A DNA stretch of 64,000 bases from an uncultured Prevotellaceae bacterium (GCA_902778255.1 CACYXD010000014.1:1-64000); one strand, 5' to 3'. Positions 20,984-30,369 are shown, counted from the stretch's first letter. Notes: a model not told the origin generated them from the sequence alone. Numbers and translations are program-made.

Positions 20984-22390
20984 TTAATAGAACTTAAAGT
21001 ATCTGCGAGCGTTGTTGTAAGAGATATCCTCTACCATACGTGCCAGCGTCTCACGATCATCTGGCAGCAGGCCCTTTTCAACATCGTTACCCAGAATATT
21101 ACAAAGGATACGACGGAAGTACTCATGACGAGGATATGAGAGGAACGAGCGTGAGTCGGTCAGCATACCCACGAAGCGGCTCAGCAGTCCCAATACTGAC
21201 AGGGCATTCATCTGCTTAATCATACCATCCATCTGGTCATTGAACCACCAACCAGAACCAAACTGAATCTTTCCTGGCTCACCACCTTGGAAGTTACCCA
21301 GCATCGTGGCAATCACCTCATTGGCGCAGGGATTCAATGTATATAATATAGTACGCGTGAGCTTATCCTCCATATTCAACTTGTTGAGGAACTTCGACAT
21401 AGCCTTGGCGGTGTTGAACTCACCAATAGAGTCAAAGCCTGTGTCAGGACCCAGTTGGTTGTACATCTTCGTGTTGTTGTCACGGATAGCGCCATAGTGG
21501 AACTGCTGCGTCCAGTCGCTGTCGGCATCCATCTCAGCCATCACGGTCAGGAAGCAGTTCTTGAACTGACGGATCTCCATCTGTGAGAGTTGCTGACCAC
21601 GCATAGCCTTCTCGAAGATGGTCTCAATCTGAGAGTCGGTGTATTCCTCGTCATAGAACTCCTCAATACCGTGGTCTGACAACTTACAGCCATTCTCGGC
21701 AAAGAAGTCATGACGCTTCTGAAGGGCATCTATCATATCGGCAAACTTCACAATATTAACGCCACTTACCTGAGCCAACTGCTCCACATACTTTGCGAAC
21801 TCTGGCTTCTCAATGTTCATGGCCTTGTCAGGACGCCATGCAGGAATCATCATGGGATCATCGGCAGCCTTGTGACGGGCATACTCGATATGGTTGTGCA
21901 AGTCATCAACAGGATCATCTGTCGTACAAACACACTCTACATTATAATGCTTCATCAGACCACGAGCCGAGAACTCAGGCTGCTTCAGCTTCTCATTACA
22001 CTCATCGAAAATCTCACGGGCTGTCTTGGGGCTCAACTGCTTCTCAATGCCGAAAGCAGTCTTCAACTCCAGGTGAGTCCAGTGATAGAGGGGGTTACGG
22101 AAGGTGTAAGGCACTGTCTCAGCCCACTTCTCAAACTTCTCCCAGTCGCTGGTGTCCTTGCCTGTGCAGTATTTCTCATCCACACCGTTGGTACGCATGG
22201 CACGCCACTTGTAGTGGTCGCCACCCAACCACAGTTCTGTGATGCTCTTGAACTTATGATCGTTAGCCACCATCTCAGGAATCAGGTGACAGTGATAGTC
22301 GATAATCGGCATCTTAGCCGCATGGTTGTGATACAGGTCCTGGGCTACTTCTGTCTCCAGAACGAAGTTCTTGTCATTGAATTGTTTCAT
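20984..22390 (-). CDS. uxaC: Glucuronate isomerase
   Basis: 468 residues of the amidohydrolase-like UxaC family (PIIDYHCHLIPEMVANDHKF with the metal-binding HxH; DTGFDSIGEF; DSRSFLSYPRHEYFRRILC at the C-terminus). It isomerises D-glucuronate or D-galacturonate to fructuronate or tagaturonate in the cytoplasm. Downstream of trpS on the same strand with a 36-nt gap and no visible promoter of its own, so possibly co-transcribed. No other hexuronate genes are nearby. Confidence 0.95.
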   Translation of the reverse strand: MKQFNDKNFVLETEVAQDLYHNHAAKMPIIDYHCHLIPEMVANDHKFKSITELWLGGDHYKWRAMRTNGVDEKYCTGKDTSDWEKFEKWAETVPYTFRNPLYHWTHLELKTAFGIEKQLSPKTAREIFDECNEKLKQPEFSARGLMKHYNVECVCTTDDPVDDLHNHIEYARHKAADDPMMIPAWRPDKAMNIEKPEFAKYVEQLAQVSGVNIVKFADMIDALQKRHDFFAENGCKLSDHGIEEFYDEEYTDSQIETIFEKAMRGQQLSQMEIRQFKNCFLTVMAEMDADSDWTQQFHYGAIRDNNTKMYNQLGPDTGFDSIGEFNTAKAMSKFLNKLNMEDKLTRTILYTLNPCANEVIATMLGNFQGGEPGKIQFGSGWWFNDQMDGMIKQMNALSVLGLLSRFVGMLTDSRSFLSYPRHEYFRRILCNILGNDVEKGLLPDDRETLARMVEDISYNNARRYFKFY

Positions 22391-22426
22391 TGATCTTATG
22401 TTTTAAGTGGTTAATAGGATTATATC

Positions 22427-23473
22427 TTATCCAAAATAGTCTATCTGCATAGCCTTGCGCACCTCGCTCATGGTCTGAGCGCCCACCTCGCGAGCCTGCT
22501 CTGTGCCTTTACGCAGGATATTATAGATCTCAGGAATATCCTTCTCCAGTTCTGCTCGGCGCTGACGCATCGGCTCCAAGTACTGGTTCAGCACCTCGTT
22601 GAGGAACTTCTTACATTTCATGTCGCCCAGTCCACCACGGGTGTAGTGCTCCTTGAGCTCATCCAGATTCTGATACTCTGGCCAGAAATTCTTAAAGTCC
22701 TCATCGGTAGAGAAGGCATCCAAATAGGTGAAAACAGCATTACCCTCTACATGACCAGGGTCTGACACGTTCAGGTGAGTGGGGTCAGTGTACATAGAGC
22801 GCACCTTCTGCCATACCTCATCGGCAGAGTCTGACAGATAGATACAGTTACCCAAGCTCTTCGACATCTTCTCCTTGCCATCGGTACCTGGCAGACGACG
22901 AGCCGTCAGGTTCTCAGGCAACATGATATTGGGCTCTACCAATACGGGGCCATAGGTATTATTAAAACGGTTCACCAATTCACGAGTCACCTCCAACATG
23001 GGTTCCTGATCCTCACCAGCAGGCACTGTCGTGGCCTTGAACAAAGTGATATCTGCTGCCTGACTCACAGGATAGCAGAAGAAGCCCAGGGGGATGCTCT
23101 CGCCCTCGAAGCCACGCATCTTGATTTCCGTCTTCACCGTTGGGTTACGCTGCACGCGACTCACAGAGATCAGGTTCATCAGATACGTAGTCAGTTCCGC
23201 CAACTCAGGAATCTGGCTCTGAATAAACAGTGTACATTTCTCAGGGTCCAGTCCGGCTGACAAATAGTCGAGAGCCACCTGCGTGATGCTATTACGTATT
23301 TTCTGCGGATTATCGGCATTATCTGTGAGGGCCTGAACATCGGCCATAAACACAAACATCCTGTCATAATCGCCAGCATTCTGCAGTTCCACACGACGGC
23401 GCAATGAGCCTACAAAATGGCCCAGATGCAGTTTTCCAGTAGGACGGTCGCCCGTCAAAATCACTTTTCCCAT
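22427..23473 (-). CDS. trpS: Tryptophanyl-tRNA synthetase
   Basis: 348 residues from the ATG at 23473 ([20 protein letters not shown]); the longer frame to 23593 runs through the promoter and is rejected. Class I signatures are present: HIGH-type HLGH and KMSKS. It charges tRNA-Trp. The TrpS length is usual (330-350). Confidence 0.96.
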   Translation of the reverse strand: MGKVILTGDRPTGKLHLGHFVGSLRRRVELQNAGDYDRMFVFMADVQALTDNADNPQKIRNSITQVALDYLSAGLDPEKCTLFIQSQIPELAELTTYLMNLISVSRVQRNPTVKTEIKMRGFEGESIPLGFFCYPVSQAADITLFKATTVPAGEDQEPMLEVTRELVNRFNNTYGPVLVEPNIMLPENLTARRLPGTDGKEKMSKSLGNCIYLSDSADEVWQKVRSMYTDPTHLNVSDPGHVEGNAVFTYLDAFSTDEDFKNFWPEYQNLDELKEHYTRGGLGDMKCKKFLNEVLNQYLEPMRQRRAELEKDIPEIYNILRKGTEQAREVGAQTMSEVRKAMQIDYFG

Positions 23474-23508
23474 ATTTCTTTTTATGTATCTTATTCGTTT
23501 TTGCGATG

Positions 23509-23516
23509 CAAAAGTA
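23509..23516 (-). promoter_or_regulatory. -7 box (TACTTTTG) of trpS
   Basis: TAnnTTTG match on the minus strand, 36 nt upstream of the ATG at 23473. Confidence 0.6.
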
Positions 23517-23540
23517 AGCATTTTGTCTTGAATAAGCAAA

Positions 23541-23839
23541 TTATTTACTCGTAAAAAGTCTGTCACAAGAGATAATATAACCCTTATCGGCAATCTTCAC
23601 CAACAGATAGCGACGACCGAGCCATGCCTGTTTGAGGTCTGGCAGCGCATTACCGAGGCGGCGTGAGGTCTGCTTGTTATTCGTCTCTACCTTCGCCGAC
23701 AGTTCTATTGGCTTCTGCAGAGCATAGACAGAACGGAAGTCGAAGAGTTGCAGCAGCAGGAAGCGCCCGACAATTTCTGTAACTCCGACTCATTATAGAA
23801 ATTAGCCAAGTTATTATGCGTGGTCAGTCGACTGTAACC
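23541..23839 (-). pseudogene. Frameshifted remnant of an unrecognised gene
   Basis: From the TAA at 23541-23543 a frame encodes GRFLLLQLFDFRSVYALQKP and a C-terminus ending [20 protein letters not shown] followed by DRLFTSK. Upstream of about 23780 the coding sense continues in another frame (SRLTTHNNLANFYNESELQ), so one frameshift is evident. No start codon remains before the palindromic repeat at 23840. The residue composition looks like real protein, but I cannot name the family. Confidence 0.5.
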
Positions 23840-23879
23840 ACTCCCCTCCCTCGCAGGGAGGGGCTGGGGGGAGAGTCTG
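23840..23879. repeat. Palindromic repeat, G/C-rich family 1 (intergenic copy)
   Basis: A 40-bp element with CCCCTCCCTCGCAGGGAGGGG as its core hairpin, followed by CTGGGGGGAGAGTCT. It abuts the stop codon of the flavodiiron gene. An almost identical copy sits inside the LytTR coding sequence at 31383-31420. Confidence 0.8.
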
Positions 23880-25043
23880 CTAAATCAGACTGTCTGCCAA
23901 CTGCTCCAACAAGGCCTCATCGCCAGCCTTCATGCGCGAACGGATGGTGACCATCGGCTCTACTATCTCGCAGTCCTTCATGGCCTCAATCATCCCTCGC
24001 ATCACCTTGCCGGCTGTTGGCGCCCAACTGCCGTTTTCAATGATACCAAACTTACGCTTCTGGTAGTTCTTGATTTGCAGATGATACAGGAAGTCGTGCA
24101 TCACGGGGAACACGCCTGCATCGTAGCTCGATGCTGCTACAACTACTGTGGGATAGCGGAAGGCATCCTCGATAACCTCGGCCATATCCTCGCGACTCAG
24201 ATCGCTGACAACGACTTTCTTAGCGCCCTTCTCTCGCAGTATCTCGCCCAGGCGCTCTGCAGCCTTAGCCGTACCGCCATGAATGCTGGCGTAGGCAATC
24301 AGTATGCCCTCGCTCTCGGGCTCGTACTTACTCCATGTGTCGTAGAGTTTCACCGCTGCGGCTAAAGGTTCTCCATTGAGCACAGGGCCATGCAGCGGAC
24401 AGATGGCCTGCACATCCAGCGCTGCCATCTTTTTCACCACACTCTGCACCTGTACGCCATACTTACCACAAATATTAAAGTAATAGCGACGTGCCTCGCA
24501 AGCCCAGTCGTCTGTCTCGTTAACCAGTGCTCCAAACTTACCAAAGCCATCGGCCGAGAACAGCACCTTATCCGTGGTGTCGTAACTCATAATCACCTCG
24601 GGCCAGTGGATCATAGCGGCACCGATAAACTGCAACGTGTGCTTACCCAACGCAAGGGTATCGCCCTCTTTCACAGTTATCACACGCCCTGTAAAATCAA
24701 AGCCATCGAAGAAGTTTGCCAACATCTTCGCTGCCTGGGCGCTGCACACCAATTGCACCTGAGGATAAGTCTCCAGCATCCAGGCAATGAGTGCCGAGTG
24801 GTCGGGCTCCATATGGTGAGCCACCAGATAATCGGGCTGACGGCCGTTCAAGGCCTTAGTCAGGTTGGCCTTCCACTCCTCACCCTTACGGGCATCGGCA
24901 GTATCCAACACCGCTATCTTCTCATCGTCGATGAGATACGAGTTATAACTCATGCCCTCGGGCACCACATACTGACTCTCAAACAAATCGATGTCGAGAT
25001 CATCCACACCGATATACTTAATGGTATCGCTAATCATATTCAT
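23880..25043 (-). CDS. Flavodiiron protein (FprA type A)
   Basis: 387 residues: N-terminal metallo-beta-lactamase-like diiron domain with HHMEPDHSA (HxExDH) and downstream ligand histidines, then a C-terminal flavodoxin domain beginning near ILIAYASIHGGTAKAAERLG. Flavodiiron proteins reduce O2 to water or NO to N2O in the cytoplasm of anaerobes. No rubredoxin domain is fused. Together with rubrerythrin and SOD at 57.9-59.1 kb this indicates an anaerobe that tolerates oxygen stress. Confidence 0.93.
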   Translation of the reverse strand: MNMISDTIKYIGVDDLDIDLFESQYVVPEGMSYNSYLIDDEKIAVLDTADARKGEEWKANLTKALNGRQPDYLVAHHMEPDHSALIAWMLETYPQVQLVCSAQAAKMLANFFDGFDFTGRVITVKEGDTLALGKHTLQFIGAAMIHWPEVIMSYDTTDKVLFSADGFGKFGALVNETDDWACEARRYYFNICGKYGVQVQSVVKKMAALDVQAICPLHGPVLNGEPLAAAVKLYDTWSKYEPESEGILIAYASIHGGTAKAAERLGEILREKGAKKVVVSDLSREDMAEVIEDAFRYPTVVVAASSYDAGVFPVMHDFLYHLQIKNYQKRKFGIIENGSWAPTAGKVMRGMIEAMKDCEIVEPMVTIRSRMKAGDEALLEQLADSLI

Positions 25044-25059
25044 AGTTTCTAATTTCGTG

Positions 25060-25067
25060 CAAAATTA
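25060..25067 (-). promoter_or_regulatory. -7 box (TAATTTTG) of the flavodiiron gene
   Basis: TAnnTTTG match on the minus strand, 17 nt upstream of the ATG. Confidence 0.55.
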
Positions 25068-25149
25068 AGAATAAGAATTGAAATATGCAAATATTATAGG
25101 CTGAAAGAAGAAAAAATGATTTTCTGAGGGGATTATCGCAAAGATTCGC

Positions 25150-25157
25150 TATATTTG
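25150..25157 (+). promoter_or_regulatory. -7 box (TATATTTG) of the TSCPD gene
   Basis: TAnnTTTG match on the plus strand, 40 nt upstream of the ATG at 25197. Confidence 0.6.
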
Positions 25158-25196
25158 CAGTCTAAAACGATTACTCAAACAAAAAAATAAACAGAA

Positions 25197-25472
25197 ATGA
25201 AAACAAAACATGTACAGTATCAGACCCACGGCACTTGTTCACAATTGATTGATGTAACGGCCGACGAGCACGACATCATCCAACAGGTATTCTTCCTTGG
25301 CGGATGCAATGGCAATCTGCAGGGCATTAGTCAGTTGGTAAGGGGACAAAAGATTGACGACGTCATTCCTCGTCTGAACGGCATCCGTTGTGGCATGAAG
25401 GGTACGTCTTGTCCTGACCAGCTATGTCACGCCCTCGAACAGTTGAAGCAGGCTCCTGTAACAGAGGAATGA
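25197..25472 (+). CDS. TIGR03905-family TSCPD domain protein
   Basis: 91 residues with the TSCPD domain signature (FFLGGCNGNLQGISQLVRGQ ... CGMKGTSCPDQL). The family is related to a C-terminal module of some ribonucleotide reductases; stand-alone versions have no proven role. Two conserved cysteines are visible. The DUF1593 gene follows 15 nt later on the same strand. Confidence 0.88.
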   Translation: MKTKHVQYQTHGTCSQLIDVTADEHDIIQQVFFLGGCNGNLQGISQLVRGQKIDDVIPRLNGIRCGMKGTSCPDQLCHALEQLKQAPVTEE

Positions 25473-25487
25473 GGACAACGAAAGACC

Positions 25488-26903
25488 ATGATTATGAAAA
25501 GATATTTTATCACCATATACCTTGCCCTTGTTGCAATGACTGGATGGGCGATGAACGACCTTAAGCCACGACTGGTGGTATGTACAGACATTGCGCCAGC
25601 TGACGTGGAGCCTGACGACATGGAGTCGATGGTGAGGCTGATGGCCTATGCCGATTGTTTTGAGATAGAGGCATTGATCACGTCCGTAGGTTGGAACTGC
25701 GATCCCTATCCAAAAGAGTGGACGCAATATCTGCAACGTGTCATCGAGGCCTATCGCAAGGATGTGCAAAGCCTTATGGCGCGCTCAGGTCAGAAAAAGT
25801 TTCTGCCTATAGAAAAGGAAAACGGACAGCAGCATCTTGGCTATTGGCCTAGTGCTGACTATATCAAGAGTCGCGCGCTGATGGGTAGCGAGCACGGAGG
25901 TATCAAGTCCATTGGTGAGGGCAACGATTCGCCTGGTAGCGAAATACTTATCCGACTGGCTGATGAGGACGACCCACGACCTATCTACGTCGCTGCTTGG
26001 GGAGGAGCTAATACTTTGGCTCAAGCTATCTGGCGCGTAAAACAAACCCGCAGTGTGGACGAAGTTTCCGACTTCGTCCGCAAGTTCCGCCTCTTCACTA
26101 TCACCGATCAGGATATGAAATATGACATGCGTATGAACCGCGCCTACAGTTCGCACATGTGGTTAAGAAAAGACTTTGCCGACGACCTGCAGTTTATCTG
26201 GGATGAGGGTGCCTGGCAGGAGCAATGCGAACTGGGCAAGCGACACTGGGCCCAGCATCAGCAGTATATCCAAGGGCATGGCGCGCTTGGCCATGAATAT
26301 CCTAATTACAAATGGGGCGTTGAGGGCGACACACCGAGTTTCCTTTATGTGATGCCCAACGGACTGAACGATCCAGAGGCACCGCATCAATGCGGTTGGG
26401 CAGGCTATCACGAGCGTGGCCTCTGTGCCGACTCGCTCACCACGGCCTGGACCTCCTGGCAGGAACCTGTGCGCAGTATCTCTGTGGGCTATAAACAGCG
26501 ATTCTATCCTGATGAATTGAATGACTTCTGTGCCCGTATGCAATGGGCTGCCAAGGGCAAAGGGAACCACAATCCGCAGGTTGCGGTTTGTGTGCTCAAC
26601 GGTTCTGCCGTTGGGGACTCCTCCATCGCCCCCCTCCGCATTACTGCCAAGGCTGGCGATACCATCCGTCTCGATGCCTCAAAATCTTTTGATACCGATG
26701 GCGACGCCCTCAGCTTCCTTTGGTGGCAACAGCCGGAGATTGGCAAAACGAAAATAACAATTAACCAATCCGACCAGTCGATAGCAACCCTTCGCATTCC
26801 CACTGATTCGAAGGGCGACACCATCCACCTCATCTGCGAAGTCCACGACAACGGTCCCTTCCACCTCGTGGCCTATCGCCGCATCATTATTACTATCAAA
26901 TAG
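25488..26903 (+). CDS. DUF1593 (nucleoside-hydrolase-like) secreted protein
   Basis: 471 residues with a signal peptide (MIMKRYFITIYLALVAMTGW). The DUF1593 domain starts RLVVCTDIAPADVEPDDMES, with an aspartate-rich calcium-type site as in nucleoside hydrolases, and continues to about residue 330. The C-terminal part (RLDASKSFDTDGDALSFLWW) is a PKD/Ig-like beta domain typical of this family. Likely an exported glycoside or nucleoside hydrolase; the substrate is unknown. Its stop lies 12 bp from the convergent ECF operon. Confidence 0.85.
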   Translation: MIMKRYFITIYLALVAMTGWAMNDLKPRLVVCTDIAPADVEPDDMESMVRLMAYADCFEIEALITSVGWNCDPYPKEWTQYLQRVIEAYRKDVQSLMARSGQKKFLPIEKENGQQHLGYWPSADYIKSRALMGSEHGGIKSIGEGNDSPGSEILIRLADEDDPRPIYVAAWGGANTLAQAIWRVKQTRSVDEVSDFVRKFRLFTITDQDMKYDMRMNRAYSSHMWLRKDFADDLQFIWDEGAWQEQCELGKRHWAQHQQYIQGHGALGHEYPNYKWGVEGDTPSFLYVMPNGLNDPEAPHQCGWAGYHERGLCADSLTTAWTSWQEPVRSISVGYKQRFYPDELNDFCARMQWAAKGKGNHNPQVAVCVLNGSAVGDSSIAPLRITAKAGDTIRLDASKSFDTDGDALSFLWWQQPEIGKTKITINQSDQSIATLRIPTDSKGDTIHLICEVHDNGPFHLVAYRRIIITIK

Positions 26904-26914
26904 GTGTACTTATC

Positions 26915-27328
26915 TTATTTTGAGGCAAGGATGGCGTAGTTGATGCCGTCGCACTGGATGGAGGTACACTCCTCTGGCTGAGGGGCGGACTCCTTCGTGT
27001 CTGCCTTTACGACCTCATGCGTAGGGATATACTTATTTACGATCCGTTCCTTTTCCACAACCTGCGTCAGATAGAGCGTGTCGTGTACGGGCTGAACGAT
27101 GCGAATAGTATCTGTTGACTGGGCCAGAGAGGCGTCAGGATGGTTGCCCGTAAACAGATGCATGGACATCCCAAAGACAATGCCTACTACAGCTGCTGCA
27201 GGCGTAGCCACCCATCCCCAATAGGCACGTTTCTGCTGCATGGGATTCTGCGGGACGTGCAGTTTGCTGTCTTCTTGATGTGCAAGGCGCTGGGCCGATG
27301 CCAGGAGTTTATCTTCGAACTGTTTCAT
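26915..27328 (-). CDS. Single-pass membrane protein, possible anti-sigma factor
   Basis: 137 residues: a charged N-terminal domain of about 35 residues, one membrane segment (WVATPAAAVVGIVFGMSMHLF, about 38-58) and a periplasmic tail. The layout (short cytoplasmic domain, one TM) and the 4-bp overlap with the ECF sigma gene make a membrane-bound anti-sigma factor likely. No named anti-sigma domain is recognisable. Confidence 0.65.
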   Translation of the reverse strand: MKQFEDKLLASAQRLAHQEDSKLHVPQNPMQQKRAYWGWVATPAAAVVGIVFGMSMHLFTGNHPDASLAQSTDTIRIVQPVHDTLYLTQVVEKERIVNKYIPTHEVVKADTKESAPQPEECTSIQCDGINYAILASK

Positions 27329-27900
27329 GATGATTTGAGTTTTTGTTTTAACGATTGTATGAGTATGTGGAGCCTTGACTTCACTGTTCCTTCCGGCACC
27401 GTCATGACGACGGCTATTTGCGGAACGGTCAGGTCTTCTTCGAATCGGAGCGAGAAGAGCAGTCGACTCTCTGGCGGCATCTTCTCCAACAACCGGCTAA
27501 GAGCTTGGTCAAAAGCCTGTTGGTCGAGTTGGTCTATTATGTTGTTGTCGCTGGCCTCTTCCAGAGTCTGTACGGCAAACGACTCATAGTCCTTCTCGTG
27601 TTCGCTGTGCCGATAGTGGTTCTTGAGGAGATTGTAGGCGATGGTGAGCAACCATGTGTGGAAGCTGGTGCCTGAGAACCTGTCACGCGCAGTCCAGACC
27701 CTCATGAAGGCGTCTTGCGTCAGGTCGGCAGCCAGAGGCTCGTTGCCACCTGTCTGTCTGTAGAAGAATCCCATCAGTCGGCGAGCATGACGATGATAGA
27801 GCTCGTCATAAGCCCTATCGTCGTCCTTACTGCCTATCCGTTGCATCAGTTCCTCGTCCGTGAGTGCAGAGAGCGGCTTGAACAAATGGGTGATAATCAT
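27325..27900 (-). CDS. ECF-type RNA polymerase sigma factor
   Basis: 191 residues: region 2 (ADLTQDAFMRVWTARDRF) and region 4 (RFEEDLTVPQIAVVMTVPEG, TVKSRLHIL) are clear. It overlaps both neighbours by 4 bp (ATGA), so the three genes are translationally coupled. The target promoters are unknown. Confidence 0.93.
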   Translation of the reverse strand: MIITHLFKPLSALTDEELMQRIGSKDDDRAYDELYHRHARRLMGFFYRQTGGNEPLAADLTQDAFMRVWTARDRFSGTSFHTWLLTIAYNLLKNHYRHSEHEKDYESFAVQTLEEASDNNIIDQLDQQAFDQALSRLLEKMPPESRLLFSLRFEEDLTVPQIAVVMTVPEGTVKSRLHILIQSLKQKLKSS

Positions 27901-29111
27901 TGGAGTTGTTCTTTCAGCAGATTCTCGTAATAAGCCTTTCGCTCTTCAGTCTCTTTGGGATTCTTTGACACGCAGCGCTCCACGCACTTGCTGAGAATAC
28001 GATACAAACGTTCTGCCTGAAAATCGTCACCATTCTTCCTGAACTTCGAAATCAGATTGGCCAGGAGCGTCACATGGTTCATGTCAAGCATCTCGCTTGT
28101 CTCCCACGAGTCATAGACGAGGTCGGGCTCGGCCAGATACTCCAAACTGTAAACCTCCTTCACATTATGCATCGCCACATCGAAGTTGTTGTAGGGCTTA
28201 GGACTATATTTCAGCACCAACCCTTCGTTGTAGATGCTGTTCTTATTAAGGATAGACACTTTGGGATTCGTGGGTGAGAAGTAGGCTGGACGTTTGGTCT
28301 CGTTGATCAAGTGCATGATGATGTCAGCCTCGTAATGCGTGTACCAGTCCTCACCGTATTTGTCCCCATAATCCTGCACGTTCAGGGTCAGCGGCTCCAC
28401 GTTCAGTTTCTTATAGAGAGCCTTCATAATGGGTTCGGCATGTAGGAAAGCAACATTGATGATCGTCACGTCCGTACGTTCGCCTAGCGCCTCCTGCAAC
28501 ATCTTCATGGGTTCTGTGTCAAGGTCGCCGTTGGAAAAATAGAGGGCGTTGGGCTGCATGCATTGGAGCATGTTATGGTTGAACTGCATGATGCGGGCTG
28601 GGAAATACTTGTTGCGGTACGACCTGGTGAACAGTTCCTTGATACGAGGATTCTCTGGGTCGTTAATCCACAAACGAACTGTCAGATATTCGAGGTCTTC
28701 TGGGCAGATATTCTCCGGCATCAACTCTATGGCGCGGAATATGTTATCGCCCCGTCTTGCTACCGAATCGGTGGTTAGCCAGAAGCGACCTTTGCAGAGA
28801 TTCAGCACATAACTGTCGGGCAGTGTAGCCTCCATCTTGCGGATGACGTCGGCCGTTTTAGATTCATCTTGATTCCCGTTCCACCCGCCAGTAAACTGGT
28901 CGTGATAACAAGTAGCCCGGAACAGGTTTCGCCAGGCCCATTGATCCTGCGGGTGGGCATCTACTTTCTTTTGCCACGCCTCAGCCTGAGCCGCATACCA
29001 TTCCGGTTCGTGACTGTTGGCGATAAAGGATTCTATGGTTTCAGCTTGCTGTGCTCTGACGGTTAGGTTGCACACCAGCGTCAGTATCATCATAACGATT
29101 ATCTTTCTCAT
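27897..29111 (-). CDS. Exported protein upstream of the ECF sigma gene
   Basis: 404 residues, signal peptide MRKIIVMMILTLVCNLTVRA. A central stretch (NALYFSNGDLDTEPMKMLQE) resembles the soluble part of Bacteroidetes DUF2723 proteins (NGDNDT...). The remainder is helical and TPR-like, with YRNKYFPARIMQFNHNMLQC. No catalytic motif stands out. First gene of the sigma operon, so it may be the sensed or regulated partner. I see no TAnnTTTG box upstream. Confidence 0.7.
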   Translation of the reverse strand: MRKIIVMMILTLVCNLTVRAQQAETIESFIANSHEPEWYAAQAEAWQKKVDAHPQDQWAWRNLFRATCYHDQFTGGWNGNQDESKTADVIRKMEATLPDSYVLNLCKGRFWLTTDSVARRGDNIFRAIELMPENICPEDLEYLTVRLWINDPENPRIKELFTRSYRNKYFPARIMQFNHNMLQCMQPNALYFSNGDLDTEPMKMLQEALGERTDVTIINVAFLHAEPIMKALYKKLNVEPLTLNVQDYGDKYGEDWYTHYEADIIMHLINETKRPAYFSPTNPKVSILNKNSIYNEGLVLKYSPKPYNNFDVAMHNVKEVYSLEYLAEPDLVYDSWETSEMLDMNHVTLLANLISKFRKNGDDFQAERLYRILSKCVERCVSKNPKETEERKAYYENLLKEQLQ

Positions 29112-29249
29112 TTTGCATATTCTTTTACTTCGTTTAACTTCGGGCGAAGCGATAACTCCTTTTAACTTCGCTATTATTCTGAGGCGCTCTCATAATGATA
29201 TACACGCGAAAGTGGAAATCGTTCACGGAGAAAAAGAATTTTACGATAA

Positions 29250-30038
29250 TTATATCACATTAAAGTGCCTCAGGGCATTGAGGATGCCGTTGTCATCGAC
29301 AGAGGTGGTGACGTAGTCGGCCTGTTGCTTGAGGGCATCGATGGCGTTGCCCATAGCGACGCCGATGCCAGTCTGCAGGATCATCGAGGTATCGTTGCCG
29401 CCATCGCCGAAAGCCATCGTGCGACTGACGTCAAAGCCCTCATGACGCGCCATTGCGAGGATGCCCTTGCCCTTGTCGGCACCATTGGCGGTGATGTCCG
29501 TAAACTCCGGATGCCAACGGCCAGAGACGCATTGAGGCATTCGGGCCATCAGCACGGGCTCGTAGCCGGCAGGGAAGAAAGGTGTAAGCTGCAGGATATC
29601 CTGCTCAAGTACAACATCCAATGGCGAGGCCTTGTCGAGGTTCTTTACAGCGAGCATCTGACGGAAGATACGATCCACATCGCCCTTGGGGTCGATGACG
29701 GCCACATCCTTCCGCCCAACAATGATGAGGCTGTTGCCTTTCTCCTGGCAGTCCTCCACGCAGGTCATCACGTCCTCTTTGGGAATGGGTTGGCAAGTGA
29801 CCATCTCATTACCCACATAGCACAAGGCTCCGTTGGTGGTGATATAGCCATCAATCAAGTGCTCGATGGCCCCCAGATTGGTAATGATCAGCGGCGGACG
29901 CCCTGTGGCGATATATACGCGCGAACCGTTGGCCTTGGCCTGCGTCAGCGCAAGGATGGTTGATGCCGGAATCTCGTGGGTCTGGAAACTCACCAGCGTA
30001 CCGTCGATATCAAAGAATAATGCGTATTTCTGTGTCAT
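29250..30038 (-). CDS. Cof-type HAD phosphatase
   Basis: 262 residues with HAD motifs FFDIDGTLV (nucleophile DxD, residues about 9-17), IATGRPP (motif II) and FGDGGNDTSMIL (motif IV), plus a C2B-type cap between them. Likely a sugar-phosphate or cofactor phosphatase; the substrate cannot be deduced. Confidence 0.92.
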   Translation of the reverse strand: MTQKYALFFDIDGTLVSFQTHEIPASTILALTQAKANGSRVYIATGRPPLIITNLGAIEHLIDGYITTNGALCYVGNEMVTCQPIPKEDVMTCVEDCQEKGNSLIIVGRKDVAVIDPKGDVDRIFRQMLAVKNLDKASPLDVVLEQDILQLTPFFPAGYEPVLMARMPQCVSGRWHPEFTDITANGADKGKGILAMARHEGFDVSRTMAFGDGGNDTSMILQTGIGVAMGNAIDALKQQADYVTTSVDDNGILNALRHFNVI

Positions 30039-30066
30039 ATCTTAGTCATCTCTGTCAACATGGCTG

Positions 30067-30074
30067 CAAAATTA
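30067..30074 (-). promoter_or_regulatory. -7 box (TAATTTTG) of the HAD gene
   Basis: TAnnTTTG match on the minus strand, 29 nt upstream of the ATG at 30038. Confidence 0.55.
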
Positions 30075-30082
30075 CTGCAAAT

Positions 30083-30110
30083 TAGTGAGTTGAACAAGTT
30101 ATTCATCACA
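30083..30110. repeat. Copy 1 of a shared intergenic motif (CAAGTTATTCATCACA)
   Basis: The 16 bp at 30095-30110 recur exactly at about 32687-32702 upstream of the hydrolase operon. Both copies are preceded by G(T/C)GAGTTG. Function unknown. The rest of 30111-30230 is AT-rich with no gene. Confidence 0.55.
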
Positions 30111-30211
30111 AAATATTTTTTTAACGCTGGAGGAAATGAACAACTAATTCCTCTTCATTCAATGATGGTAAATGCTAATGAGCGTGTATTTACAATTTTT
30201 TCGTGGAAATG

Positions 30212-30242
30212 TTGATTATCTGAAAAAGAATTCGTATTTTTG
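30212..30242 (+). promoter_or_regulatory. Upstream promoter (TTG-N20-TATTTTTG)
   Basis: TTG at 30212-30214 and TATTTTTG at 30235-30242, spaced by 20 bp: a good two-box Bacteroidetes promoter. A transcript from here would include an ATG at 30260, in frame with the AlbA gene. Confidence 0.55.
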
Positions 30243-30369
30243 CACGCAAAAGATATCTTATGTTTAGCATCAAGGACATATCTGAATACTGGTCTCTTCT
30301 TCCAGTCGCCCCGCTATGTCCTCTCGTATATAATATAAGGGAAGACTTGCAAAAGCGGACTATATTATG

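Noticed and set aside
23474-23593. N-terminal extension of TrpS
   Set aside because: Covers the TACTTTTG promoter; the conserved TrpS start is at 23473.
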